Positions 45,049-55,007 of a stretch of DNA of 64,000 nt are shown piece by piece; position 1 is the first letter of the stretch; each line of letters opens with the position of its first letter. This DNA is from Bacteroidota bacterium (GTDB taxonomy: Bacteria; Bacteroidota; Bacteroidia; AKYH767-A; 2013-40CM-41-45): the NCBI GenBank assembly GCA_016721305.1, contig JADKIH010000001.1:1-64000 (forward strand), in the 5' to 3' direction. Below the pieces are notes generated by a model, which was given only the letters and a program-made list of their open reading frames with translations, searched no databases and had not been told where the DNA came from. Made by a program: the position numbers and the translations under genes.

Positions 45049-46322
45049 TTAAGGACGACCATATAATTCGAATGCCTTCTTCTCCAAGCCTTCACGATGA
45101 TCAGGATGGGCAATGGAAATTAGAGCACGGGCTCTTTGTGCGATGTTTCTTCCATACAAATCGGCGATTCCATACTCAGTTACCACGTAGTGGACATGCG
45201 CTCTTGTTGTAACAACTCCGGCGCCTTCTTTTAAGAACGGAACAATCTTCGAAACTCCTTTTTCAGTGACCGAAGCCAATGCAATAATCGGCTTCCCTCC
45301 TTCACTCAAGGATGCTCCTCGCATAAAGTCCATCTGTCCGCCTACTCCGCTGATAATATTAAAACCGATGGAATCGGCACATACTTGTCCGGTAATATCA
45401 ATTTCGACAGCACTGTTGATAGCGGTTACCTTGTCATTACGTCGGATTACGGCCGTATCGTTAACATATCCGGCATCGAGCATGGCCACCATTGGATTAT
45501 CATGAATGAAGTCATACAACTTGCGAGTTCCCATTGCAAACGCCGAAACGATCTTGCCGGGATGCTTTTTCTTATACTTACCATTGATCACACCGCTTGC
45601 AACTAATGGCAATACAGCATCGGTAAACATTTCGGTATGTATGCCTAAGTCTTTGTGTCCTGTCAGGCATTGTAAAACTGCGGCCGGAATTCCGCCGATT
45701 CCCATTTGTAGCGTGGCACGATCTTCCACAATTGATGCAACGTTGCGGCCAATAGCCAACTCCACTTCGCTCGAACCAAACATCGGGATTTCAAAAATCG
45801 GTTCTTCTCCGTAAACAGCGGCAGCAAAACGACTCACATGCAGATGTCCGTCGCCATGAGACCTTGGCATGTTAGGATTCACATATGCGATAATTTTTCT
45901 TGCTGCATCTGTAGCAGCTTTGGCTACATCGACTGAAATTCCCAACGAACAGAAACCATGCTTGTCGGGTGCAGAAACCTGAACAATGGCCACATCAACC
46001 GGTGTTGCCCCTCTGCGAAGCAATGCTGGTATCTCACTCAAGAAAACAGGAACATACTGCACGTTCAAATGATCAACGTACTTGCGCAGGTTATTGCCAA
46101 CAAAAAAGCTGTTGACCTGAAATGAATCTTTATAATCGGGCTTGGCATAAATTGCTTCGCCCTCGGTATGAATGTGGATGATCTCCACATTACGGAGTTC
46201 TTTTGTGCCTGTTGGTTAGCGCTCTAACCAATGGCATCGGTTGCTGCTCCTCCATGAAGAAAAACCCTCTCATTGCTGTTGATGATTTGAACAGCTTCCT
46301 CTGCAGTCTGATACTTAATCAT
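45049..46322 (-). CDS. Acetyl-CoA hydrolase/4-hydroxybutyrate CoA-transferase family protein, two frameshifts
   Basis: The long frame (45049-46188) carries VDVAIVQVSAPDKHGFCSLGISVDV, MGIGGIPAAVL, SGVGGQMDFMRGA and the C-terminal VVTEYGIADLYGRNIAQRARALISIAHPDHRE, all characteristic of the acetyl-CoA hydrolase/transferase family. Upstream, from ATG 46322, are MIKYQTAEEAVQIINSNERV and FLHGGAAT, then in another frame PMPLVRALTNRHK and ELRNVEIIHIHTEGE, which restore the N-terminus of about 425 residues. The enzyme moves CoA between acetate and other acyl groups, in fermentation or acetate/butyrate metabolism. Exact substrate cannot be told. It lies 14 bases downstream of the beta-lactamase-fold gene. 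Confidence 0.85.
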
Positions 46323-46336
46323 AAAATTATAGTTGT

Positions 46337-47524
46337 TTAATTTAATTTTCTTAAAATCTCCTTGCCAATTTCCGTGACCGGATCAGCAGTATTTGTCATT
46401 ATTACTACCCCTGTACCTGTGGTTTCCGTAAAACCTATGAATGAAGCAAAACCGCTTGTCAATCCTTCTTGCCACACGTAAGTTGTGTTTTCAATATTCA
46501 ACGGACTTACCATCCAACCTAAAGCAACAGATGACTCTCCGTACTTTTTATTTTGAAATAAAATTCGTGGATTATGTGTATAGTCGAGCACATCCTTCAT
46601 CGGACTTTTCACCATCATCATGTTGGCGGACAAAAAGCGCATCATATCACCAAGATTCGAATATGCTCCCAATGCGGGCGCAAAAAAATTATATGTCCAA
46701 TGTGATGACGGCCTTCCTTTTGACGTGTACCCATTTAACATCTTATCGTTGCGTAGTTCTTGCCGACATATGCCTGAGTTTATCATTCCCAGCCTTTGAA
46801 AAACCCGATCCGACAAGAGCGAATCATAACTCTTGCTTGTCTTTAACTCCATCACATGTCCTAGCAGGGCGACTCCTAAAGTGGAATACCTGAAATTGTA
46901 TCCGATCGGTGCTGTGAGCTCGAATGAACGCAAAAATGAATACAAATCTGCTTGGCTGTAATTCGCATAAGGATTGCTCTTTACTCCTTTCAAATTCGAT
47001 GGCAAATCAGGTAATCCGCTGGTGTGTGTAGAAAGATAGCAGAGAATAATTGGCTGCGGCTTCTCTGTTGGGTCAGGGAAGCAAACATAAGGCGTGTACT
47101 TTACGAATACAGGTGTGTTTTTTGAATTCATCTCAGGATGGTTATCTTCCTGCTTTGGCGCGGGCTTGCAGACAAGAGGAAGATAGACAGGCGAAGGAAC
47201 ATCGACCGGTAAATACTTCTGCAATGAATCATCGCTACTGATCTGTCCGGCGATAACTAAATCTGCAAAAAGCACTGAGGTAAAACTCTGAGTGATCTGT
47301 CCGATTTCAAAAACAGAAGTCGTATCGACACTTTCCGAACTTGCCTTACCGAATGAGAAATATTGAGTTCGTCCGTTTACAATCAACCCAATTACTAATT
47401 GTGATTGCGGATGCTTGCTAATATACTTATCTGCCAAACTTTTTATTGAAACCTCCATAGCATCCTGGGCCGAAGAAACGGTAGCCCACGTTAACAGCAT
47501 ACAAATAACCCATAACCTTTTCAT
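46337..47524 (-). CDS. Secreted beta-lactamase/DD-peptidase-fold protein with degenerate catalytic motifs
   Basis: The 395-residue product has a signal peptide ending SSAQ. Its fold is that of the serine beta-lactamase-related family: VFEIGxITxSFTSVLFADLV, STHTSGLPDLP, FRYSTLGVALLG and ALGAYSNLGDMMRFL. The active-site SxxK motif of relatives (GSITK) is here GQITQ, so both nucleophile and general-base lysine are lost. The YxN motif is YST, and the usual HxG near the C-terminus (HNGGTGGF) is WQEGLTSGF. An unusual Cys/Pro-rich insert (VDVPSPVYLPLVCKPAPKQ ... YVCFPDPTEKPQP) interrupts the N-terminal half. It is probably a non-enzymatic binding protein. No T9SS domain is present. Confidence 0.8.
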   Translation of the reverse strand: MKRLWVICMLLTWATVSSAQDAMEVSIKSLADKYISKHPQSQLVIGLIVNGRTQYFSFGKASSESVDTTSVFEIGQITQSFTSVLFADLVIAGQISSDDSLQKYLPVDVPSPVYLPLVCKPAPKQEDNHPEMNSKNTPVFVKYTPYVCFPDPTEKPQPIILCYLSTHTSGLPDLPSNLKGVKSNPYANYSQADLYSFLRSFELTAPIGYNFRYSTLGVALLGHVMELKTSKSYDSLLSDRVFQRLGMINSGICRQELRNDKMLNGYTSKGRPSSHWTYNFFAPALGAYSNLGDMMRFLSANMMMVKSPMKDVLDYTHNPRILFQNKKYGESSVALGWMVSPLNIENTTYVWQEGLTSGFASFIGFTETTGTGVVIMTNTADPVTEIGKEILRKLN

Positions 47525-47947
47525 GATTCCCTGATTTGAGTGAGAGAAAAAAATCGCCCTTGCGCATCGTCTTGCCGATCAAAATCCAACTTAGAAAAGC
47601 GGAGCAACATAATTAGAGATAATCGCCAAAATTCGCATTAAGAACAGTAAGCACTGCTGATGATGGTCAGTTTACCCGGTGATACATATCACAGCCCAAG
47701 CCGTCGTGGCCGTATTAAAAGCAAAAAGCAATCCAGTCTTTGGCCTGCGAAATAGCAGATATTCAATCGATGAATCTAAAGCGTGTACAAAATAAGTTTG
47801 AAAAGTCCGTAAAATAATAAAGGGCCCACGCAGAGGCCCTTTATACACACACACAATTAAAATAATCACTAGGATTACACACACAATCTTTCGCTCGTGT
47901 TTCACGTCGAGCTTCCCTCTCGGGTTTTATCTTTTTGTCGCTTTTGC
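47525..47947. other. Intergenic region with terminator
   Basis: No credible gene. A hairpin TAAAGGGCC/GGCCCTTTA at 47818-47843 lies about 105 bases beyond the receiver-protein stop and probably ends the regulatory operon. It is followed on the plus strand by CACACA dinucleotides at 47844-47886. The predicted 77-codon ORF here contains the terminator and is discounted. Confidence 0.55.
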
Positions 47948-48389
47948 TTAAGCAGAAGGCGGACGATTATTCAAGTAGGAAGGAGTTGCACTTCTAACCA
48001 GTGTTCGTATCGAGTGAATTCGCTGAAGCACTTTTTCAATCTTGGCTTCTTCATCATCACCTTTGATCAGATAATCGAAAGCACCATTCTTTAATGAATC
48101 AACTGCTACTTTCAAATTTTCCTGACCCGACAGCATCACAACGAAAATGCTTTGGTCTCTCCTTTTTATCTCTTTAAGAACTTCATAACCCGACATAGAA
48201 TTCATCTTATGATCGAGTATAATGGCTTCAGGCTTTTGATCCAGATGCTCTAAACAATCTTCGCCGGTTCTGAAGACTGAAACATCGGGATAACCGAGAT
48301 TCCTAATATGCTGCTCCGTCAGGTTTAAGCTGAACGGGTCATCATCGACGAGGAAAATTTTTTAGCTTTTTAGGGCTTCCTAATTCCAT
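47948..48389 (-). CDS. Single-domain response regulator (CheY-like), one frameshift
   Basis: The frame ending at 47948 covers NSMSGYEVLKEIKRRDQSIFVVMLSGQENLKVAVDSLKNGAFDYLIKGDDEE. Upstream in another frame the receiver start is clear: KIFLVDDDPFSLNLTEQHIRNLG, then SVFRTGEDCLEHLDQKPEAIILDHK with the phospho-acceptor Asp in IILDH. ATG at 48389 gives about 147 residues after correcting a slip in the A/T run at about 48360. The receiver resembles that of the NtrC-type regulator at 51956-53305 (SGQEDVSIAVDLLRSGAHDYIVK), so the two are paralogs served by the same kinase. No output domain. Confidence 0.8.
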
Positions 48390-48523
48390 TGTTTTCGCTC
48401 CTATTTATAAAGATTAGGCCAAAACCGCATCTTTCTAACATTCAACTAATTACGTTTTGGTACTCTTTGTTAATTTCCAATATTTGGAATATTCTTCCGG
48501 CTTTTGGACACCTATTAGTTCAA

Positions 48524-51500
48524 TTACACCAATTCTCTTTTCATTTGATCGACCACCTTTGCGACAATCTCATCCGATGAAAGGATTATACGTTCCAGTT
48601 TAGGATCAGCCGGATTCTCTAGAGCAGTTTTTCAATAGCGCGTATTTGTTCCTTCAAAACTTCAACACCTAAATTGTCGATGGCAGGTTTCAAACGATGA
48701 GCTAGGTCTGACACTTTGCTAAACTCTTTCCCAACAAATGCTGTTTTCATTTCAGTCATCGTTTCCGAAGCCTGTGAAACAAAAAGTCGTATCATTTTCT
48801 GAACGAACTCCGGATTACCACGACTGGCTGTATTCAACTTCGACAAATCATATAACAATTCACCGGCGACCGGCTGCATTGGACTTATGGTTCCTACATC
48901 TTCAGCAGCTGAAGAGTCAGAAATATTCATATGCTCCTTCCGAATATTTCTGAGAATAGTTTGCGCCAATGCTTTTTCCTCAAATGGCTTTGTTACGTAA
49001 TCATTCATTCCCGATTCCATACATCGCTCAACTTCCTGCTTGAAAGCATTTGCAGTAAGAGCAATAATCGGAGTCGTTATTTTTAATTCTTGCCTGATAA
49101 TGCGAGTGGCTTCAATTCCGTCCATACCCGGCATCCGAATATCCATCAACACAATATCGAATGACTTGTGCTGCAATATTTCTATGGCTTCGAATCCGTT
49201 CTCAGCTTCTTCAACTTCGAAATTAAAGTATGTAAGCGAGTTCATAGCCACTACTCTATTCATCTCATTATCTTCAACGAGTAGTACTTTTAAACCTTTC
49301 AGCTCATCATAATTTTGCGGATCCGATACATTTTCAACTTGCTCGGGGTCTCCGATTTGAAGCGGAATCTGCAGAGTCACCTTTGTACCTTCACCCTTCT
49401 TACTTTTCACATCTATTTCTCCGCCCATCATCTGAACTAGCTCAGAAGAGATCGCCATACCCAATCCGGTTCCGCCGAATTTTTGCACGTTCGATTTTTC
49501 TTCCTGTGAAAATTTCTTAAAGAGATTAATGAAAAACGATTTATCCATTCCGATGCCCGTATCGGTAATAGTAAGAATAACCAATTGCTTCCAACGCGTT
49601 GTATTCGTTGTCGTACAATCGAGACGAACACTCCCTTTCTCCGTAAATTTTATAGCGTTTCCAAGAATATTCAGAAGAATCTGTCGGATACGAGAAGGAT
49701 CGCCTACAAATGCCGGTTTAAGCTGATCAGTAACTTTCATTTGCAAATCCAGCCCCTTACTTTCGGCGCCGGAGGATACAATTGAAATTGTTTCATCAAT
49801 CACTTCGAGCAAACTAAAGTGGCGACTTTCCAATCGGAATTCGCCCGCTTCAATCTTCGACATATCCAAAATGTTATTGATAATCGATAACAAGTGACGT
49901 GATGCTGTATCTGCATTCGACAAAAAGTACTTTTGCTTTTCACTTACCGACTCCTTACTAAGCTCACGAAGCATTCCGATAATCGCATTCAGCGGAGTGC
50001 GAATTTCGTGACTCATATTTGCGAGAAAAGCTTCTTTTGCTCTGGAGGAATCCTCGGCTCGCTGACGAGCCTCGATCAATTCCATTTCCTGCAACTTCTG
50101 CTTGGTAATATCGAGGTGAATTCCAATGGATCCGATCACTTCGCCCACATCATTCAGTCTTGGCGCACCTGAAATCAGCCAGTATTTTAATTCACCCTTC
50201 TTATTCTTGACAGCAATTTCATACGCATCCGATTTACCCTTTCTTCGCAACAATCTTTTTTCACTTACTATCGGATCATTGGTTTTTAAAGTAAAAAGTT
50301 CAGATGCCGGTGAACCAACGAGCTCATCCAATTCGTATCCCGACATAACCACAAAACTCTGATTGGCATATTGAATGACATCATCATTATCAACTTCAAG
50401 CAAACCGAGATTGATATTGGCAATAATGTTTCGATACTTCTCTTCATTAATTCTCAACGTTGTTTCGGCATCCTTCTCCTTCGTAATATCTTCCAACACA
50501 CCAAAACGCTGAATGATCTGTCCTTGTTCGTTTATCAGATATTGCACGTTAAGGCGAGCCCAGAAACTAGAACCGTCTTTCCGATCATGCAAAAACTCCT
50601 CGGTAATTGCCTGACCTCTCTTATCACTTTCAGTCAATCGCTTAACGAGAGACTCATTGGGGTTGTTTTTCAAAAAGAGACTCATTGGATTTTTCCCAAC
50701 CAGATCGCTCAAAGAGTAACCTGTCATTTTCTCATAAGCTCCATTAATCCAGGCAAAACTGATATCATCATTCAAAATAAAAACTCCTTTTGAATTCGCT
50801 GAAGCGACAACCGACAGTCGCTTTATCTGCTCCTCTCGATTCTTTTCATTTGTAACGTCTTCAATGATGGAAAAATAATGCTGAACGACTCCGTTTTCTT
50901 CTCTGACAGGTTCACCTTTTACGCGTGCCCAAAACCAAGACTTATCTTTGCGATAGTAAGCTACTTCAACCGAAAAACTTCTTCCGTTGGCATAGTCATC
51001 AATCATGGCATTCAACAATTTCTCATCGCTTAATTCTCCCTGAGCAATTTCAAACGGAATTTTCCCCAATAATTCAGAGGCAGAATAACCGGTTAGATTT
51101 TTATACCCTTCGTTCGACCAAAATATTTTTCCATCTGCATCCGTCAACAATACGCCGTTTGGATTGGCACTCGCCACCAAAGAAAGGCGACGCAGTTCAT
51201 CCTGGCTCTCTCTCAGTTTTCGCTCATTAATTTTTTGATCCGTGATATCTACATAATTCCATAAGTGCCCGCCATACACACCATCAATAAATATTGGAAT
51301 GTAATTTCTTTCAAGAAAGCGTCCGTCGACCAATTCAAGCTTATCGGCCATAACGAGCTTTTGCTCCTTCAAAATAAAATCGATTCTTGAAACAAAGCCT
51401 TCAGGATCTTTAAACATCACCTTACTGTCCTGTGCAGCATTCGAGCAGTCCATTCCGATCAAGGCTTCCGGAGGTGCCGGTATTCCGAACATCTCACAAA

Positions 51501-51921
51501 AGGTCTGGTTGACATATCGCATCGAACGCTTCTCATCTTCCATCAGAACGGCAGAGCTGAGATTACTTACGAGCGTGCTGAGCACTTGTGCACTCTTTTC
51601 CAAATCCTGCTCAAGCTTCTTCCGCTTCTGAACCTGGTCTTCAATAAAATTGTCAACGAGTTTAACGCCTTTCACATCGGCCTCATTACCGATTTCGTAT
51701 TTTTTTTCTAGAATTAAAAGCGCCTTCCCCAATTCCTGAATTCCTGAAATCTCAGATAAATCCTTCTCTTCGGGATCAGTTGGCTTTGAAAGCTTATTGT
51801 ACGTTTTATCAATTTCCGATAAAAGATTGCGTATCTCCGGATTTGCAAGACTTTCTTCACTGAGAAATTTCTGAACCTGCTCGTTCAGCAGAGAATGATA
51901 GTTACCCCCACCCTTCTTCAT
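48524..51921 (-). CDS. Hybrid sensor histidine kinase: 4 PAS, HisKA, HATPase, REC, Hpt
   Basis: About 1,130 residues when the final frameshift is corrected. Helical N-terminus (1-110), then PAS domains at about 110-235, 245-360, 370-485 and 495-605. HisKA follows with the phosphorylated His in NMSHEIRTPLNAIIG (about 635). The HATPase has NAIKFTEKG, DTGIGM and GTGLGMAI; the receiver has KVLLVEDNEMNRV and MDIRMPGMDG; a C-terminal Hpt domain has AHRLKPAIDNLG. The main frame stops at 48619, inside the last Hpt helix. Restoring one base near 48620 adds ENPADPKLERIILSSDE and ends at 48524. No transmembrane helices are present, so it is a cytoplasmic sensor, perhaps of redox or small ligands via PAS. 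It lies 35 bases downstream of the NtrC-type regulator and upstream of the single receiver, so phosphate can pass His-Asp-His-Asp to two outputs. Confidence 0.92.
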
Positions 51922-51955
51922 CCTATATCATTTATTTGAAAAATACATTCATTAG

Positions 51956-53305
51956 TTATTTTTTAATTTCGTTGCGATTAATCATATTGTAAATCGACGA
52001 TTTACCAATGTCTAGCCGTCTGGCAACTTCAATAACATTGTTATTATACTTTTTCATATAATATGCGATGATATCAGCTGTATACTCTTTCAGCGTTCGC
52101 TCATCACCGGCATATACTTCTCCGGCATTTAAATTTCTGAACGTAATATCGTCGGATTTGATTTCGCCTTCTTCACACATAACAGCAGCTAACTCAACCA
52201 CAGATTTTAATTCGCGCACATTCCCCGGATAAGCATAATTAAGAAGCTTAGTTTTGGCATCTTCAGAAAAAGTTATCTGACCACACTTATTCTCTCTGAC
52301 AAAATCAGCGATAAAATGCTTGGCAAGAATTAACACATCATTTCCTCTAGCACGCAATGGCGGGAGCTCAATTGGCAATCCAAGAATTCGATAATATAAA
52401 TCTTCCCGAAACGTCTTCTTTCTTACCTCTTCCGCCAAATCCTTATGCGACGCAGTGATAATGCGGATATCGAGAGGGATCGTTTTAACACCACCCACTC
52501 TGACTAATTCGCGTTCCTGCAGGACACGAAGTAATTTCGACTGAACATTTAAATCGAGTTCGGCAATCTCATCGAGAAACAAAGTACCACCATTCGCTTC
52601 TTCAAACTTTCCGATTTTTTTATCGACAGCGCCCGTAAAAGATCCCTTTTCATGCCCGAACAACTCACTCTCCACTAACTCTCTTGGAATGGCTGCCATA
52701 TTCACTGCCACGAACGGCCGATCTTTACGTCGGCCATTAAAATGAATCGCTTTGGCAACAACTTCTTTTCCGGTTCCTGTTTCACCGCTGATAGAAACAT
52801 TCACATTCGTGTTAATTGCCTTTTCAATTACAGTATATGTTTTACGTATCGCTGCACTTTGTCCGATAAGCGTTTTTTCAAAACTATACTTTTGTCCCAG
52901 CTTTACTTTTAAGGTTTCAATCTCTTGCCGAAGTCCGGAAGTTTCCTTGATCCTCTCCACTGCATTCCATAAAACTTCTTTTGCATGATCATCTTTTACA
53001 ATATAATCATGCGCCCCCGAACGTAACAAATCAACAGCAATGGAAACATCTTCCTGCCCGCTGATTACTACTACAGGAATATTCTGATTTACGGAACGAA
53101 TTTGTGACAATAGCTTATCGCCTGTCGTATCCGGCAACTTAAAATCGATGCACACGACATCGGGTTTGCTGAATAGATTTGCAAGGCAATCTTTGCCCGT
53201 TTTAAAAACGAAAACTTCGTTGTCGGGATTAGCGGTAAGATTATATTTTAACCATTCGCTGTACCACTCATCATCCTCTACAATAAAAATCCTAAACAGT
53301 GACAT
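51956..53305 (-). CDS. NtrC-family sigma-54-dependent response regulator
   Basis: The 449-residue product has a receiver domain (1-120; phospho-acceptor in VVCIDFKLP) and an AAA+ domain (about 140-375) with Walker A GETGTGKE, the sigma-54 contact loop GSFTGA (a variant of GAFTGA), Walker B GGTLFLDEI and RARGNDV. A C-terminal HTH_8/Fis-type DNA-binding helix-turn-helix follows (VIEVARRLDIGKSSIYNMINRNEI). Such proteins activate sigma-54 promoters after phosphorylation. First gene of the phosphorelay operon with the hybrid kinase and single receiver. Targets are unknown; no -24/-12 element was searched for exhaustively. Confidence 0.94.
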   Translation of the reverse strand: MSLFRIFIVEDDEWYSEWLKYNLTANPDNEVFVFKTGKDCLANLFSKPDVVCIDFKLPDTTGDKLLSQIRSVNQNIPVVVISGQEDVSIAVDLLRSGAHDYIVKDDHAKEVLWNAVERIKETSGLRQEIETLKVKLGQKYSFEKTLIGQSAAIRKTYTVIEKAINTNVNVSISGETGTGKEVVAKAIHFNGRRKDRPFVAVNMAAIPRELVESELFGHEKGSFTGAVDKKIGKFEEANGGTLFLDEIAELDLNVQSKLLRVLQERELVRVGGVKTIPLDIRIITASHKDLAEEVRKKTFREDLYYRILGLPIELPPLRARGNDVLILAKHFIADFVRENKCGQITFSEDAKTKLLNYAYPGNVRELKSVVELAAVMCEEGEIKSDDITFRNLNAGEVYAGDERTLKEYTADIIAYYMKKYNNNVIEVARRLDIGKSSIYNMINRNEIKK

Positions 53306-53461
53306 AATAGCCAGGGTGTGTTATTCTTTATTGACTGCTCAGTTTCAAGGACCACATTCCGTGAAAGCTGATGTTACCACGCACTAAATATATATACCGA
53401 ATCAGATCGCATTTTTGCAATCATCGAACGTTTCTGACAGAAAAATCGGCAATACTGAATC

Positions 53462-53848
53462 CTATTTCTTAAGTATTTTGAAGAATAAATAGGACCAAAG
53501 CACTCTGCTGTATCGAAAAATAATGGGTGAAATGATAATACTTGAGCCAATTCCTAAGCCTATAATTAGCTTAAAATTGTCGAATAACTGCCCGGTGATG
53601 ACATATACAGCAACGGCGAGCGAAAAATTCCACGCAACCATCATTGCATAACTAAAATACATAGCACCAACGTAATAGCCATACTCCTGATCGATGGCAT
53701 GACCGCAAACGGGGCATTTCATATTCATCTCACCCATGGATTTCCAAACGAATGGGTTCGGATTAATAAACATAGGTGCTTTACGACATGAAGGACACCT
53801 CATGAGCAAAATACCTTTCAACATCGAAATACCTGACTTTTCATTCAT
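53462..53848 (-). CDS. DUF983 family membrane protein
   Basis: The 128-residue product has two zinc-ribbon-like cysteine pairs, CPSCRK (about 18-23) and CPVCGH (about 46-51), followed by EYGYYVGAMYFSY and two transmembrane helices (FSLAVAVYVITGQLF, LIIGLGIGSSIIISPIIF). This matches DUF983, whose function is unknown. Stand-alone gene, about 150 bases upstream of the regulator's start in genome order, same strand. Confidence 0.85.
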   Translation of the reverse strand: MNEKSGISMLKGILLMRCPSCRKAPMFINPNPFVWKSMGEMNMKCPVCGHAIDQEYGYYVGAMYFSYAMMVAWNFSLAVAVYVITGQLFDNFKLIIGLGIGSSIIISPIIFRYSRVLWSYLFFKILKK

Positions 53849-53981
53849 AATGGTGCCAAATTAACAAAAGATCTATCTTTTCAAAGTAGTAAAAGTTACA
53901 CAAAAGGACTTTAAATTCAACTTAATTTCAAAATGATTGTTCACAAAACAAAACTCTGCTGTCAAATCTGAGAATTCACAA

Positions 53982-54206
53982 CTATTCCCCCTCCTCCTTA
54001 ATGAGAGAAAGTGCCCCGCTTGGACACTTCAATACCTGTGCTTTGATCATTTCTAAATCGGCCGCATTCATATCTATCCACGGCTTTCGTTTCGGATCAA
54101 AAACGGCAGGCAATCCCCTAGCGCAAATTCCGGAATGAGCACAGATGTGAGGTTGCCACAAAACAGTTACTTCTTCCCTTCTGTATTTCATTTTTAGTTC
54201 TTTCAT
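53982..54206 (-). CDS. Divergent single-cluster 4Fe-4S ferredoxin (Fer4_19-like)
   Basis: The product is 74 residues from MKELKMKYRREE (54206). It contains VTVLWQPHICAHSGICARGLPAVFDPKRKPWIDM and ends KCPSGALSLI, the pattern of the divergent mono-cluster ferredoxin family: cysteines at HICAHSGIC and KCPSG. Such proteins are usually fused to or next to small acyltransferases or CDGSH proteins and carry one Fe-S cluster. It is divergently transcribed from the CpeT-like gene. An upstream ATG at 54227 would add MYKGDEK. Confidence 0.82.
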   Translation of the reverse strand: MKELKMKYRREEVTVLWQPHICAHSGICARGLPAVFDPKRKPWIDMNAADLEMIKAQVLKCPSGALSLIKEEGE

Positions 54207-54372
54207 TTTCTCATCTCCTTTATACAAAAGTAAGAAAGTTTTTCTCCCTGTGGAAAATATCTGTACTCCGGAATATTGTTCTTTTTTACATTTGTACCTT
54301 TATAATTCATCTAATCTCTACACAAACAAACTCATTAATAGTCGAGTTATAAATACAACAATCTATCAAGCA

Positions 54373-54990
54373 ATGAAAAATTTAATTTTCATTTTCATCT
54401 TCTCACTTATCGGTTTCCGGATCACTGCTCAGACTAAAGACAAAGAGCTCGAAAAAGTTGCACAGTATCTAGCCGGTTCCTATAGCAGCCAGGCACAACA
54501 CTTAAAAGATACGGCCAATTATTTTGACATACGACTTCAGATTGTCCCAATCTGGAAAGACAGAACCGATGGATACTGGTTTTATGTTGAACAAGCAGTA
54601 GCCGATTACATCGACAAACCATATCGTCAGCGTATTTATCATCTCACCAAACAATCTAAAGGAACATTTGTAAGTGAGGTATACACTTTTGCGGAGCCTT
54701 TACGATTTACACATCATCCCGAACTGGCAGAAAAAACGCTCACTCCTGACTCCCTTACTGCACGAGAAGGATGCGACGTGCTCCTGCATGAGACTAAAGA
54801 TGGTTTTGCCGGCGGAACCGATGGAAAAAAATGTCCGAGCGACAGAAAAGGCGCCACTTATGCAACATCAGAAGTCACACTTCTCGAAAACGAATTGCAC
54901 AGCTGGGATCGTGGTTACGATGATAAAGATGTACAGGTCTGGGGCGCCGAGAAAGGCGGTTACGTTTTCCTGAAACTCTCCACATTTTGA
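54373..54990 (+). CDS. CpeT/CpcT-like protein, secreted
   Basis: About 205 residues from MKNLIFIFIFSLIGFRITAQ (54373), a signal peptide. An ATG/start at 54250 would place 41 unlikely residues before it. The mature part matches the CpcT/CpeT fold: LAGSYSSQAQHLKDTANYFDI, WFYVEQAVADYIDKPYRQRIYHL, REGCDVLLHETKDGFAGGT and WDRGYDDKDVQVWGAEKGGYVF. In cyanobacteria, members attach or handle bilins; in Bacteroidota the family is widespread and secreted, with unknown function and no phycobiliproteins present. TACATTTG at 54287-54294 fits a Bacteroidota -7 box. The stop lies in a TTAGCTAAT repeat shared with convergent msrA. Confidence 0.8.
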   Translation: MKNLIFIFIFSLIGFRITAQTKDKELEKVAQYLAGSYSSQAQHLKDTANYFDIRLQIVPIWKDRTDGYWFYVEQAVADYIDKPYRQRIYHLTKQSKGTFVSEVYTFAEPLRFTHHPELAEKTLTPDSLTAREGCDVLLHETKDGFAGGTDGKKCPSDRKGATYATSEVTLLENELHSWDRGYDDKDVQVWGAEKGGYVFLKLSTF

Positions 54991-55007
54991 TTAGCTAATT
55001 AGCTAAT
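54990..55007. repeat. TTAGCTAAT repeat between convergent genes
   Basis: Two octamer units (ATTAGCTA ATTAGCTA AT) begin at the last base of the CpeT-like stop and overlap the msrA stop codon at 55003. Being self-complementary, it can fold on either strand and probably serves as a shared end element. Confidence 0.6.

Noticed and set aside
47672..47905. 77-codon minus-strand ORF
   Set aside because: It spans the terminator hairpin at 47818-47843 and a CA dinucleotide run, so it is not a plausible gene.
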